In this document: positions 17,763 to 26,435 of the stretch, piece by piece
How the letters are laid out: each line of letters begins with the position of its first letter
How positions within the stretch are numbered: position 1 is the first letter of the stretch
Assembly: GCF_002196515.1 (NCBI RefSeq)
Contig: NZ_CP018836.1
Location: 310,001 to 374,000, forward strand
Direction of reading: 5' to 3'
Source of the DNA: Vibrio gazogenes
Lineage (GTDB): Bacteria > Pseudomonadota > Gammaproteobacteria > Enterobacterales > Vibrionaceae
Length of the DNA: 64,000 nt
Position numbers and translations under genes: made by a program
Notes under the pieces: model-generated
The model's input: the letters and a program-made list of their open reading frames with translations, nothing else
Told to the model about the DNA's origin: nothing
Database searches by the model: none

Positions 17763-19034
17763 TTACTGTGCTTGTGAATTTTTAGGATCCACCTGCTGGG
17801 TGGTTTGGGTTTTGTTGACTTCTCCCCCTAATTTGTTTTGCTCTGGTTGGGGCGCGGTTTTTGATGATGGCTGTAATTTTAATTGTGTCATCAACGTTTC
17901 TAAATTTTTCACATGCGCTTGTTCTTGAAGCAATTGCTTTTGTAGTGCTTGCTGCTGCTGATAGGCTTCTGTCAGTGCGGTTTGTAGCTTCTGATTGTTT
18001 TGCTGTTGTGCGGTGTTTTTGGCCTGCCAGTTTTCTTGTTGTGTTTGTGCAAGTTGTTGAAGGGCTGCGACACTTTCCAGAATACGATTCGTCTGTTCTC
18101 TTAGCACTTGATCCCGGTAGTCCGAGTGATTGATAGCTTGTGAAATAGCTAAGAGTTTGTTTTCGATCTCAAGAACAATCGGTTCGAATTGACCATCTTC
18201 AATACTGCGTAATTGTTTCACCATGTGTGTGACTTGTTCTAGGTGAGCGATTTCAAATTCACCGGACTGTGCTGCTTTTTCTATCGCTGTAATATCCCGG
18301 GGATTGGACTGAACCGTAGCCTCAACCAATTGGAGCTGGTGGTTGGCTTTCGCAAACGTGATAGGGGCTACCTCGTTAAAGTCTTCCTGTTTTAATAATG
18401 TGAGTTTTTTCTGTAGTGGTTGGACATATTTGAGGCGCATCACCTTCACTTCAAGGCTTCGAGATATGTTTAGAAACGCCACTTGTTTGGTCTGTGCCTT
18501 TTCTAGTTTATCTTCAGCAACATATTCAAATAGCTCATGATATAGCTGATTCACTCGTTTATATGCGCTGCCATCATACTGCTTTGCATCGATCTTCGTT
18601 AAGTAATCCATCTCAGCAATTGCATCGGCAAGGAAATGGTCCGCTTTTTCTTTGAAGATCCGAAGTTGGTTTAACTGCTGCTCGATAGTGTCAATATACT
18701 GATTGAATTTATCTGCATAAGTTTGACTGGAGAAAATTGACACGCTTTTGGTGGTACGTGATGGATCGGACTGAATTTCCTGATATAACGATTGAGCATC
18801 TTTCCATGCATCTTGTAGCTTACTGTAATGAGATTCGGAATAGATTTCGAGTGCTGCAACATCCGTGAGTGTGTGATCCCATTGCTTATAAGTGGTTTGA
18901 ATATCAGTAAACAGTGCATAAGACTGGGATTGTTGGTTGGTTGGATTATCCGATGATGTTTGATCAGGTGTACTCTGACACCCCGCTATGCCAATCAGTA
19001 GGCATAAAGCGACTGCGGATGTTATCGGTTTCAT
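17763..19034 (-). CDS. Coiled-coil lipoprotein of unknown function
   Basis: 423 aa. Lipoprotein signal MKPITSAVALCLLIGIAGC with lipobox LIGIAGC (Cys19), so it is anchored in the envelope. The rest is almost wholly helical, with long stretches of heptads (for example residues about 320-385, very rich in Gln) and a Gln/Thr/Lys-rich tail. No catalytic motif is visible. Monocistronic, starting behind a 285-bp gap. I do not recognise a family; a structural or spacer role in the envelope is only a guess from composition. Confidence 0.8.
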   Translation of the reverse strand: MKPITSAVALCLLIGIAGCQSTPDQTSSDNPTNQQSQSYALFTDIQTTYKQWDHTLTDVAALEIYSESHYSKLQDAWKDAQSLYQEIQSDPSRTTKSVSIFSSQTYADKFNQYIDTIEQQLNQLRIFKEKADHFLADAIAEMDYLTKIDAKQYDGSAYKRVNQLYHELFEYVAEDKLEKAQTKQVAFLNISRSLEVKVMRLKYVQPLQKKLTLLKQEDFNEVAPITFAKANHQLQLVEATVQSNPRDITAIEKAAQSGEFEIAHLEQVTHMVKQLRSIEDGQFEPIVLEIENKLLAISQAINHSDYRDQVLREQTNRILESVAALQQLAQTQQENWQAKNTAQQQNNQKLQTALTEAYQQQQALQKQLLQEQAHVKNLETLMTQLKLQPSSKTAPQPEQNKLGGEVNKTQTTQQVDPKNSQAQ

Positions 19035-19319
19035 GTTGCTTATCCTTATGATCTGTCTATCTACTTAGCAATATGTGTTTCTTCTGTTTTTATAGCATGG
19101 CTTGCTTTTATAATCGGTATCTTGCCATCACGTGATCTTTTATACCAGTTTAGTGATGATCATCGAAGAATAGCAATCATGGGGTTTGAAGTGACTTCAC
19201 ATTTGAGTGGTTGAGTCGCGAAAATAACACGTTGCATCGCAATGCCATTATCTGCTGATAGTATGATATCGAATAATGAATGATGGTTTGTCTAAAAAAT
19301 TGGTTTATTCAATAAAACA

Positions 19320-19355
19320 AATGCCACCGTCCTGATGCAGAGACGGTGGCATTTT
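19320..19355. terminator. Rho-independent terminator of the DUF2057 gene
   Basis: AATGCCACCGTC, ten-base loop, GACGGTGGCATT, with TTTT on the plus side and TTGTTTTATT on the minus side. Located 60 bp after the stop of the minus-strand gene at 19416; possibly bidirectional. Confidence 0.85.
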
Positions 19356-19415
19356 ACAGATCGGTCAAATGTGTTCTCTATAGAACTGAAGAGTCAGCGA
19401 TGCGTTGTAAGAAAA

Positions 19416-20081
19416 TCATTGCTGGTTGATAAATTGTTTAAAACGAGACCGAGTTTTTGCATCTGCTTGTTCATACCAGTAATGCAACATTGTTTCCGCT
19501 GTGGAGGCTGAAGCCTTGGTTTGAGAAGAAGATTTAAGCGAGCGAGCCGGAATCGTCTTGGCCGATAGTCCTGATTGAGGCGCGTACTCAGGAACGGATG
19601 CCACTTTGCCAGACTGATTGTAAACAGACACTTCAGTATAGTAGTTACGTCCGAATTGGATACCATCTTTGAGCAATTTGTCCTGCGTGACAGGGATTTT
19701 TTGCCCGTCTTGATTGGTGAATGACCATTGCATCTGGCTGATATGTTCACGAGCTTCACGCGAACTTCTGTATTGAGGAACTTGAAGCGTCAGTTCTGCA
19801 TCAGATGCATTAAATACTGCAATTGTCACATCACTTTCGACGCCGATATTGTCTTTGCCTTCTTGAAAGAAAGGCTCATAACGAAAGACAATCTGTTGTA
19901 ATCCATCTTCCAGTTGTAGTTTTCTTTGTGAGCTAAAAAAACCACCACTTGATATGTCTGCTTTACCACCATTGGCTACCAGAACATCAACCGCTTCTGG
20001 AAGATCAATTGTGACCGATGCCATTGCAGAACCACTTAATAAAATCATGCTGGTGAATGATAGGGCTTTGGATATATTCAC
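19416..20081 (-). CDS. DUF2057 (YccT/CsgI-like) periplasmic protein
   Basis: 221 aa. Signal peptide ending MLLSGSAMA-SVTIDLPEAVDVL. The mature protein is beta-rich with the family's features: early strand VTIDLPEAVDVLVANG, QLEDGLQQIVFRYEP, and FNASDAELTLQVPQYRSSREA. Related YccT/CsgI of E. coli is an envelope protein that lowers curli assembly; no curli genes are present here, so the role is open. Single gene with its own terminator. Confidence 0.85.
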   Translation of the reverse strand: MNISKALSFTSMILLSGSAMASVTIDLPEAVDVLVANGGKADISSGGFFSSQRKLQLEDGLQQIVFRYEPFFQEGKDNIGVESDVTIAVFNASDAELTLQVPQYRSSREAREHISQMQWSFTNQDGQKIPVTQDKLLKDGIQFGRNYYTEVSVYNQSGKVASVPEYAPQSGLSAKTIPARSLKSSSQTKASASTAETMLHYWYEQADAKTRSRFKQFINQQ

Positions 20082-20180
20082 TTAGACTATCCTTTTTTTA
20101 TCAAATATTTAATTTGCCTAAAGATGCATGGTTCTTGCCTGAATTACAAGTGACAAATTGAATAATTTGGCCTGTTTCAA

Positions 20181-20260
20181 GTGCCTGTCCTTATAACGGT
20201 CTTATAACGTCCCCTTGATCACGACTCTTGTTATGAATGAAGCACTAAAAGCGTCTGTCC
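20181..20260. repeat. Intergenic GGACAG repeat cluster
   Basis: GTGCCTGTCC at 20181-20190 and an exact GTCTGTCC at 20253-20260, the latter in the longer context CCAAGGACAGACGCTTTTA on the minus strand. That extended form matches copies beside the RAYT gene and inside xdhB. Lies between two divergent genes. Confidence 0.7.
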
Positions 20261-20343
20261 TTGGAACAGTTTCGACCTGATGCTGACACTTTTGGCTTAA
20301 AATTAGTTATGATTCGAACACTTGTTCAAATAAAGTGAAGATT

Positions 20344-20811
20344 ATGATGCGTTATTTTTATTTGCTATGTTGCTGTTTATTCATCGGATTTTCGGTAGCA
20401 ACTCAAGCTGCTGACAATGAGTCTTTATTACGGGGGACGTGGGATTGCTCAGCATCTCTTCGCCAGCCATTGTATCAGTTAAATTTAACCACTCAGGAAC
20501 ATTATCTTGCATCCCATAAGTATGAAACCAAAGGAACACTGATTGCCCGTTTAGCAGGGCAGCCTATCGAAGTGTCATACTCTGTTGCTGGGAATGGTCG
20601 TTGGAAAGTGAAAGGAGATAAGTTGATCCTTGAGGCGAATGAGTTGAAGGTTGATAACCTGACGCATCCTGAATGGGAAGCGATGTTGAATCTTAAACAA
20701 TATATTCCTAAACATGCAGGGGGAACACTGGGTATTGTTCGATTGGATCAACAACGCTTATCGTTAAAAGCCAAAAACTTACCAGATAATATTCAATGTC
20801 ATCGAGGATAA
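20344..20811 (+). CDS. Small exported protein of unknown function
   Basis: 155 aa from ATG 20344 (MMRYFYLLCCCLFIGF); a GTG three codons earlier is an alternative. Clear signal peptide with cleavage at TQA-ADNE. The mature part has an early GTWDCS and a late NIQCHR, giving two cysteines that could form a disulfide. It is mostly beta-strand, like small lipocalin-type or DUF-type periplasmic proteins. I do not recognise the family. Monocistronic, with a terminator 30 bp downstream. Confidence 0.75.
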   Translation: MMRYFYLLCCCLFIGFSVATQAADNESLLRGTWDCSASLRQPLYQLNLTTQEHYLASHKYETKGTLIARLAGQPIEVSYSVAGNGRWKVKGDKLILEANELKVDNLTHPEWEAMLNLKQYIPKHAGGTLGIVRLDQQRLSLKAKNLPDNIQCHRG

Positions 20812-20840
20812 CTGATTGGTTTATCTGCTATCTTTGATAG

Positions 20841-20870
20841 ATTTCGGGACTCATACTGACGTCCCGAAAT
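20841..20870. terminator. Bidirectional terminator between convergent genes
   Basis: ATTTCGGGAC-TCATACTGAC-GTCCCGAAAT, a perfect 10-bp stem between the stop of the plus-strand gene (20811) and the stop of guaD (20880, minus). Ends the purine catabolism operon on the minus strand. Confidence 0.8.
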
Positions 20871-20879
20871 TTCCGCAGT

Positions 20880-22175
20880 CTATGGGCGACAATAAACCTG
20901 TCGGCCATTCACGTAGGTCTGCCGGATGACGCGTTCATCGGCCAGCATAATTAAAGCAAACAGCTTCTCTTCTAATGTTTTTGCTTGTGCCATACGTTGT
21001 TTTAACATTGGTGTGCCGTTGACATCGAGTTCAATAAAGTCAGCTTCTGTTCCGGGATTTAAATTACCAATCTGGTGATCCAACTGCATTGCGACAGCAG
21101 CCCCTTGAGTACATAAGTATAATGATTCAAAAGGGTTGAGGTTTTGGTGCTGTAATTGCAGAATTTTGTAAGCCTCAGCCTGATTCACCAGTAGATTAAG
21201 GCTGGTACCGCCCCCGACATCACTGGCAATGGCAACCGGTATCTCATGCTCTTTGACGGTAAAATAGGGGAATAAACCACTGCCGATAAAGAGATTGGAG
21301 GTCGGGCAGAAGATTACACTGCTATGGTTGCGAGCCAGTGATTGGTATTCTCTGGGTTCAAGGTGAATCCCGTGGCCGAATAATGCTTTGTCACGCACTA
21401 ATCCATAACGTTCATAAACATCCAAGTAATCTTGGGCATCCGGGAATAGGTTTTTGACCCAGTGAATTTCGTCGGTATTTTCACTTAAGTGTGTCTGAAT
21501 GAAAGCATCTGGATGCTCTTGTGCCAACTGTCCTGCTAACGCCAGTTGTTCCGGTGTGCTTGTTGGTGCAAATCGAGGCGTAATCGCGTACAGCGCACGC
21601 TCCTGATGATGCCATTTTTCTAGTAACGCTTTACTCTCACGATAGCCTGAATCAGCAGTATCACATAGATTCTCAGGGCTATGGCGATCCATCAACACTT
21701 TGCCGCAAATCATTCGGGCCTGATAACTTGCCGCAGCAGTAAAGAATGCATCGACGGATTGAGAATGGACCGTTGCGAAGACACTGGCAGTGGTCGTGCC
21801 GTGAGCAAAAAGTTGTTGAAGAAAAGCGTCAGCTTGCAGTGCCGCATAGGAGGCGTCGGCATACTTTGTTTCGACAGGGAATGTATAGTCATTGAGCCAT
21901 TCGAGGAGCTGGCGACCATAGCTGGCGATCATTTCCATTTGAGGATAGTGAACATGGCTATCAATCATTCCCGGAATCAATAGTCCTGCATGGGTTTCTA
22001 CTTGTTCAGGGGCAATTTGGTGATGCTGAAAAAAAACATCAGCATCGAGTAGGTCAACAATTTTCCCTTGTTCGATAACGAGAATACCGTCACTCAGATA
22101 CTGGTAATTTTGTTCAGGACTGTATGTCCTCTTGGGGAAGTGCAAAATCTCGCCCCGGTGAAATGTTTTCTGCAT
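20880..22175 (-). CDS. guaD: Guanine deaminase
   Basis: 431 aa amidohydrolase. Metal ligands GMIDSHVHYPQME (HxH), FIQTHLSENTDE, FGHGIHL and the Asp of ASDVGGGTSLN, all as in bacterial guanine deaminases. Converts guanine to xanthine and ammonia in the cytoplasm, feeding the xanthine dehydrogenase of the same operon. Last gene of the xdhA-xdhB-xdhC-uraD-uraH-guaD run, 9 bp after uraH. Confidence 0.95.
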   Translation of the reverse strand: MQKTFHRGEILHFPKRTYSPEQNYQYLSDGILVIEQGKIVDLLDADVFFQHHQIAPEQVETHAGLLIPGMIDSHVHYPQMEMIASYGRQLLEWLNDYTFPVETKYADASYAALQADAFLQQLFAHGTTTASVFATVHSQSVDAFFTAAASYQARMICGKVLMDRHSPENLCDTADSGYRESKALLEKWHHQERALYAITPRFAPTSTPEQLALAGQLAQEHPDAFIQTHLSENTDEIHWVKNLFPDAQDYLDVYERYGLVRDKALFGHGIHLEPREYQSLARNHSSVIFCPTSNLFIGSGLFPYFTVKEHEIPVAIASDVGGGTSLNLLVNQAEAYKILQLQHQNLNPFESLYLCTQGAAVAMQLDHQIGNLNPGTEADFIELDVNGTPMLKQRMAQAKTLEEKLFALIMLADERVIRQTYVNGRQVYCRP

Positions 22176-22184
22176 ACTTTACTC

Positions 22185-22508
22185 TTAACTTCCACGATAG
22201 GTTGAATAGGCGTAGGGCGAGAGTAGTAATGGAATGTGGTAATGCTTTTGTTCCGTCACATGAAAATGTACATCTATTTGGGGGAAGAATGCCTGACCAA
22301 AGGCATTTTCACAATAAGATGCTACATCAAATGAGAGTGTATAGTTGTTGGATGATAAAGTGATATCTTCAAAACGAATACGACCATCGGCATCGGTTGT
22401 TGCCGATGCAAGTGGTTTTTCGGTCTGATAACGATACAGCGTCACAGGGACATGGGCAGCAGGCATACCGGAGCCGGTATCGAGAATATGACAACTTAAT
22501 GTACTCAT
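22185..22508 (-). CDS. uraH: 5-hydroxyisourate hydrolase (transthyretin-like)
   Basis: 107 aa. Family motifs at both ends: LSCHILDTGSGMPAAHVPV at the start and the C-terminal signature PYAYSTYRGS. The central HFHVTEQKHYHIPLLLSP carries active-site His residues. It hydrolyses 5-hydroxyisourate to OHCU. Its start overlaps the uraD stop (22505-22508), which implies coupled translation. No lipoprotein or Sec signal, so cytoplasmic. Confidence 0.93.
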   Translation of the reverse strand: MSTLSCHILDTGSGMPAAHVPVTLYRYQTEKPLASATTDADGRIRFEDITLSSNNYTLSFDVASYCENAFGQAFFPQIDVHFHVTEQKHYHIPLLLSPYAYSTYRGS

Positions 22509-22996
22509 TGATAAGACTCCATACGCAGGCGACTGATTTTCTGCTGCTCTCTGGCCGCATTCATTAACTCATCGCTGCGATTATTTTTGATTCTTGCCTT
22601 TATCTGTTCCAAGACCTGTTCTGCCGAGTGTTGACTCGCACAAATAATAAAAATGAAACCGAATTTTTTTAGATAGGCCTGATTGTAATACAAAAGATCG
22701 TGCAGTACAGCTTTTGATGCCTGTTTGATGTTCCCTTGTTCTTGTTCACTAAGATGTTTTCCCTGATTATATTTCTTCTGTAACGTGTCAAGATCACCAA
22801 TCATCGGATGACCAGCAAATGCCTCCAGCCAGTCAGATTCTGAAAGTTGTGCAAATGCGACATCAGCACTTCGGCACAATGCCGCATAATTGAGGCTCGG
22901 CATATCAGCTAGCATAAGTCGTTGCCATGATGTACTGGTACAGATTTGAGCTAATTGAAGCTGACTTAAATGAATCGTTTGCGTTGTAGCGTTCAT
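22505..22996 (-). CDS. uraD: OHCU decarboxylase
   Basis: 163 aa. Has the family's conserved pieces: FAGHPMIGDLDTL, an EQGNIKQASKAVLHDLLYYNQAYLKKFGFIF segment and the C-terminal LRMESYQ-type helix. Converts OHCU to S-allantoin. The preceding urate oxidase step is not encoded in this window. Middle of the purine operon, 8 bp after xdhC. Confidence 0.92.
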   Translation of the reverse strand: MNATTQTIHLSQLQLAQICTSTSWQRLMLADMPSLNYAALCRSADVAFAQLSESDWLEAFAGHPMIGDLDTLQKKYNQGKHLSEQEQGNIKQASKAVLHDLLYYNQAYLKKFGFIFIICASQHSAEQVLEQIKARIKNNRSDELMNAAREQQKISRLRMESYQ

Positions 22997-23004
22997 CTCT
23001 TTCC

Positions 23005-23964
23005 TTATTGATAGGGAGATTTGGACATTTTTTTAAGCAATCCATTGGCTTGTTGCCAGAGTTGTTGTTGCTTGTCTTGAGTTGAATCGGCTGAAGCTGC
23101 ATTGATATCGGCTTGGCTCTGAACTGGTGCCTCATGTCGTTCAAAAAGCATACTCAGCTGCGCGGCAATCGAAAGTGCCACTTGCATTGGTCGTTTGCCT
23201 TTGATATCGGGATGTCCGATTGGGCAGGTTAACTGAGAAACAAGTTCAGGCTGACTTAGCTGTTCTGTGAGCCGATAGGTGAAACGCTGTTTTTTACCTT
23301 CTGAGCCAATGAGACCAATATATGGAAAGCACTGTCTTTCCAGAGCCAGCCGGGTTAAGTCATAATCTAAACGATGGTCGTGAGTCATGATCACCAGATG
23401 CGTGTGGGGGAGTAACGATGCGATCACGGTTTCAGCGGAGTCAAAGCATTGCGTTGAAATCCCTTGTTCAGTCAGTGGTATCAGCCAGTTTGGGCGAGCA
23501 TCAAAAACAGTTTCGTGACATTGTAACTTATTGATGATAGGGGCCAGAGCTTGCCCAATATGACCCGCACCAAAAATGGCCACATGTGGTTGTTGCGTAT
23601 TGAAATATTCAAACAAGACCTGAACCGCTCCGCCACAACACTGTTGCAGATCAGCGGTCAGGCTATATCGTTCGATCGACACTGTCGGATCTTGATTGGG
23701 TTGCTGACAGCGACGTTGCAGCTCGGTTCTGGCTGTTTCGATGACTTGATGCTCTAAATTTCCGCCCCCGAGAGAGTCATACTGTCCTTGTGCCGTTATG
23801 ACCATTTTGGTTCCACAACCGCGTGGCGCTGACCCGACTGTTGCAACAATGGTTGCCAGACAGTAATCGCTGCCTTGTTGGTGCAACATATGACAGGCAT
23901 CCAACCAGTGCATCGAAGAACACAGAGATGTATAAACGGATGATTGGGATGAATGGACAGTCAT
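23005..23964 (-). CDS. xdhC: Xanthine dehydrogenase accessory protein XdhC
   Basis: 319 aa. The N-terminal XdhC/CoxI domain carries CLATIVATVGSAPRGCGTKMVI, and the C-terminal Rossmann domain carries VAIFGAGHIGQALAPI followed by TDLVIMTHDH-like HLVIMTHDHRLD. XdhC binds and sulfurates molybdenum cofactor and inserts it into the large subunit. Encoded directly after xdhB (gap 2 bp), as is normal. The C-terminal 50 residues are Gln/Ala rich and variable. Confidence 0.93.
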   Translation of the reverse strand: MTVHSSQSSVYTSLCSSMHWLDACHMLHQQGSDYCLATIVATVGSAPRGCGTKMVITAQGQYDSLGGGNLEHQVIETARTELQRRCQQPNQDPTVSIERYSLTADLQQCCGGAVQVLFEYFNTQQPHVAIFGAGHIGQALAPIINKLQCHETVFDARPNWLIPLTEQGISTQCFDSAETVIASLLPHTHLVIMTHDHRLDYDLTRLALERQCFPYIGLIGSEGKKQRFTYRLTEQLSQPELVSQLTCPIGHPDIKGKRPMQVALSIAAQLSMLFERHEAPVQSQADINAASADSTQDKQQQLWQQANGLLKKMSKSPYQ

Positions 23965-23966
23965 CT

Positions 23967-26435
23967 TTATCCCTCGCTGTCTGCTTCATGGTCTACCATG
24001 GTTGACTGCGCATGCTGTGTCAGCCATTGATATTGTTGTTGGCAAGCCATGAGTATTCTTTCGCCTGTGGCTGGGGTGTCCAGATCAGGAATGAACTGAT
24101 GTTCAGAAATTGCGGCAACAGCATCATAAATCGCACACCAAGTGCTGATTGCATGCATAAAAGGCGGTTCACCGACTGCTTTAGAACGGTAAATACTATG
24201 TTCTGGATTGGGAACGTCGTAGAGTTCAATATTCATCTGCTTCGGATAATCACAGATGCTTGGAATTTTATAATTCATCGGACTATGACTAACCAGATGT
24301 CCTCGATCATTCCAGACGAGTTCTTCTGTCGTCAGCCAGCCTAATCCCTGAATATACCCCCCTTCAATCTGTCCAATATCAATGGCTGGATTCAAGCTAC
24401 TGCCAACATCATGCAAGATATCCACTTGCTCGACGGTCATTTCTCCGGTGAGTGTATCGATCATCACCTCCGAGCAGGAAGCACCGATGGCAAAATAGAA
24501 AAAGGGACGCCCACAAGCCTGTGATCGGTCATAACCAATTTTAGGGGTACTGTAATAGCCAGTTGCAGACAGGGACACTCGATTTAAATAAGCCTGCTGA
24601 ATTAAGGTGGCCCATTCAATTTCTGCGGTATCGAGATAGAGTATGCCATCTTTAATCTCAGGTGTAGATTGCGAGGACAGACACTCGTTGTGGTTTACCG
24701 CAAAGTCGAGCAGTCGCTCTTTGAGAGTGATGGCCGCGTTATGTGCAGCCATGCCGTTGAGGTCGGCCCCTGAAGAAGCCGCTGTTGGTGAAGTATTCGG
24801 TACTTTATCGGTTCTCGTCGATGTTACTAAGATCCAGTCGGTGGGAATGCCGAATGTCTGAGCGACAATTTGTTGGATTTTTGTATGGAGTCCTTGGCCC
24901 ATTTCAGTCCCCCCATGCGACACCTGCACCGTTCCATCGGTATAAATATGGATGAGCGCACCTGCTTGATTGAGGTGTGTTGCTGTAAAAGAGATACCAA
25001 ATTTGACTGGCGTCAGCGCTAAGCCTTTTTTGAGCACCGGATGATGTTGGTTCCATGTGTGGATTTCCTGACGTCGCTGACGGTAATCACAAGATGTTTC
25101 TAATCGGGTCAATACATCATAAAGTTCAGCGGTTTGTTCGACTTCCATCCCATAAGGTGTGACGGATTTCCCCGAGCGGTACAGATTCTTGAGGCGCAGA
25201 TCGAGCGGATCTTGCTGTAATGTGATTGCTAAGTCTTGCATCGCTTTTTCAATCACCAGCATTCCTTGTGGTCCGCCAAACCCTCGAAATGCTGTATGTG
25301 AGACGGTATCTGTTTTGAGGCGATTGCCAAGGATGCAGGCCTGACCGAGAAAATAAGCGTTGTCGGCATGGAACATCGCGCGATCAACAATGGCATCAGA
25401 CAAGTCGGCTGAATGACCGCATAATCCATTGACTTCGATATTCGCTGCCAGAATTTCCCCATCGTCAGTTGTCGTTAGTTCATAACGATTAAAAAAGGGA
25501 TGGCGTTTACCGGTTGTTGACATGTCAATTGCGCGCGGGAGCCTGAATTTAACCGCTTTGTGGGTGAGCTTTGCCCCCAGACTGGCAAGACAAGCCCATG
25601 CTGCGGCTTGAGTTTCTTTGCCACCGAATCCACCCCCCATGCGGCGCATATCCACTGTGACATGATTGAAAGGAATATTCAGCACTTCAGCAATTAAATT
25701 TTGCACTTCGGTTGGGTGCTGGGTTGATGATCGGATAAAAATGCCGCCGTCCTCAGTCAACTCGGCAAGACTGATTTGTCCCTCCAGATAAAAATGCTCT
25801 TGTCCGCCTATCGCCAGCGTACCGCTGATATTTACGGTGTCTGTTGCGGGCTTTAAAAGTGTCTGTCCTTGGTAAGCAGCACCAATGTTTACCGAGTTAA
25901 TGGGATTCGCTAAAAACGTCTGTCCTTGGTAGACACCCATCTGATGAGGTGGGAGTAAATGAGCCTGTTGTGATGCTTGTTGATACGAGATCACTGGTTC
26001 GCTGGTTTCTTCATAGTCAATCAATGCTTTTTGTGCAGCCTGGCAAGCGAGTTGGTGGCTTTCTGCGATGACAAAGGCAATGGGTTGACAAAAATAGCGG
26101 ATTTCATGCTGACATAACAGCGGATCACCTTTATGAATTGTGCCAATTTCATTATGGCCCGGAATATCGTGATAGGTGATAACACGAATGACTCCCGGAG
26201 ACTGTTGTACTTCAGACAGATCGAGATGTTTGATGGTGCCTTTGGCGATGGTACTGGTGATCAATGCGCCATGTAAGCAGCCTTGTGGTTCCGGATAATC
26301 ATCGACAAATAGTGCCTCTCCCGAAACCTGCTTCTCAGCACTTTCATGCTGTAGGGACAGACCGACGACGTCTGATCGATGTTGAGAGGAGTGAGGCTGC
26401 TGTGTTGTATAAGGCTGACTGATAAGTTTACGCAT
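23967..26435 (-). CDS. xdhB: Xanthine dehydrogenase, molybdopterin-binding subunit
   Basis: 822 aa. Moco-binding motifs MGGGFGGKETQ and FRGFGGPQGM, the AASSGADLNGMA loop, and the catalytic Glu in KAVGEPPFMHAIS near the C-terminus. Oxidises hypoxanthine to xanthine to urate. Odd feature at about residues 170-208: a tandem insert YQGQTFLANPINSVNIGAA then YQGQTLLKPATDTVNISGT, just before the conserved LAIGGQEHFYLEGQ. This makes that linker roughly 20 residues longer than I expect, and both units carry the GGACAGAC motif. The Moco ligands are unaffected. Confidence 0.95.
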   Translation of the reverse strand: MRKLISQPYTTQQPHSSQHRSDVVGLSLQHESAEKQVSGEALFVDDYPEPQGCLHGALITSTIAKGTIKHLDLSEVQQSPGVIRVITYHDIPGHNEIGTIHKGDPLLCQHEIRYFCQPIAFVIAESHQLACQAAQKALIDYEETSEPVISYQQASQQAHLLPPHQMGVYQGQTFLANPINSVNIGAAYQGQTLLKPATDTVNISGTLAIGGQEHFYLEGQISLAELTEDGGIFIRSSTQHPTEVQNLIAEVLNIPFNHVTVDMRRMGGGFGGKETQAAAWACLASLGAKLTHKAVKFRLPRAIDMSTTGKRHPFFNRYELTTTDDGEILAANIEVNGLCGHSADLSDAIVDRAMFHADNAYFLGQACILGNRLKTDTVSHTAFRGFGGPQGMLVIEKAMQDLAITLQQDPLDLRLKNLYRSGKSVTPYGMEVEQTAELYDVLTRLETSCDYRQRRQEIHTWNQHHPVLKKGLALTPVKFGISFTATHLNQAGALIHIYTDGTVQVSHGGTEMGQGLHTKIQQIVAQTFGIPTDWILVTSTRTDKVPNTSPTAASSGADLNGMAAHNAAITLKERLLDFAVNHNECLSSQSTPEIKDGILYLDTAEIEWATLIQQAYLNRVSLSATGYYSTPKIGYDRSQACGRPFFYFAIGASCSEVMIDTLTGEMTVEQVDILHDVGSSLNPAIDIGQIEGGYIQGLGWLTTEELVWNDRGHLVSHSPMNYKIPSICDYPKQMNIELYDVPNPEHSIYRSKAVGEPPFMHAISTWCAIYDAVAAISEHQFIPDLDTPATGERILMACQQQYQWLTQHAQSTMVDHEADSEG
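25861..25925 (-). repeat. Two GGACAGAC copies inside xdhB
   Basis: GTCTGTCC at 25861-25868 and 25918-25925, 57 bp (19 codons) apart. On the coding strand they read CCAAGGACAGACACTTTTA and CCAAGGACAGACGTTTTTA, matching the extended form beside the RAYT gene and at 20253. Both are in the Gly-Gln-Thr frame and start each of the two 19-residue tandem units. Confidence 0.85.
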
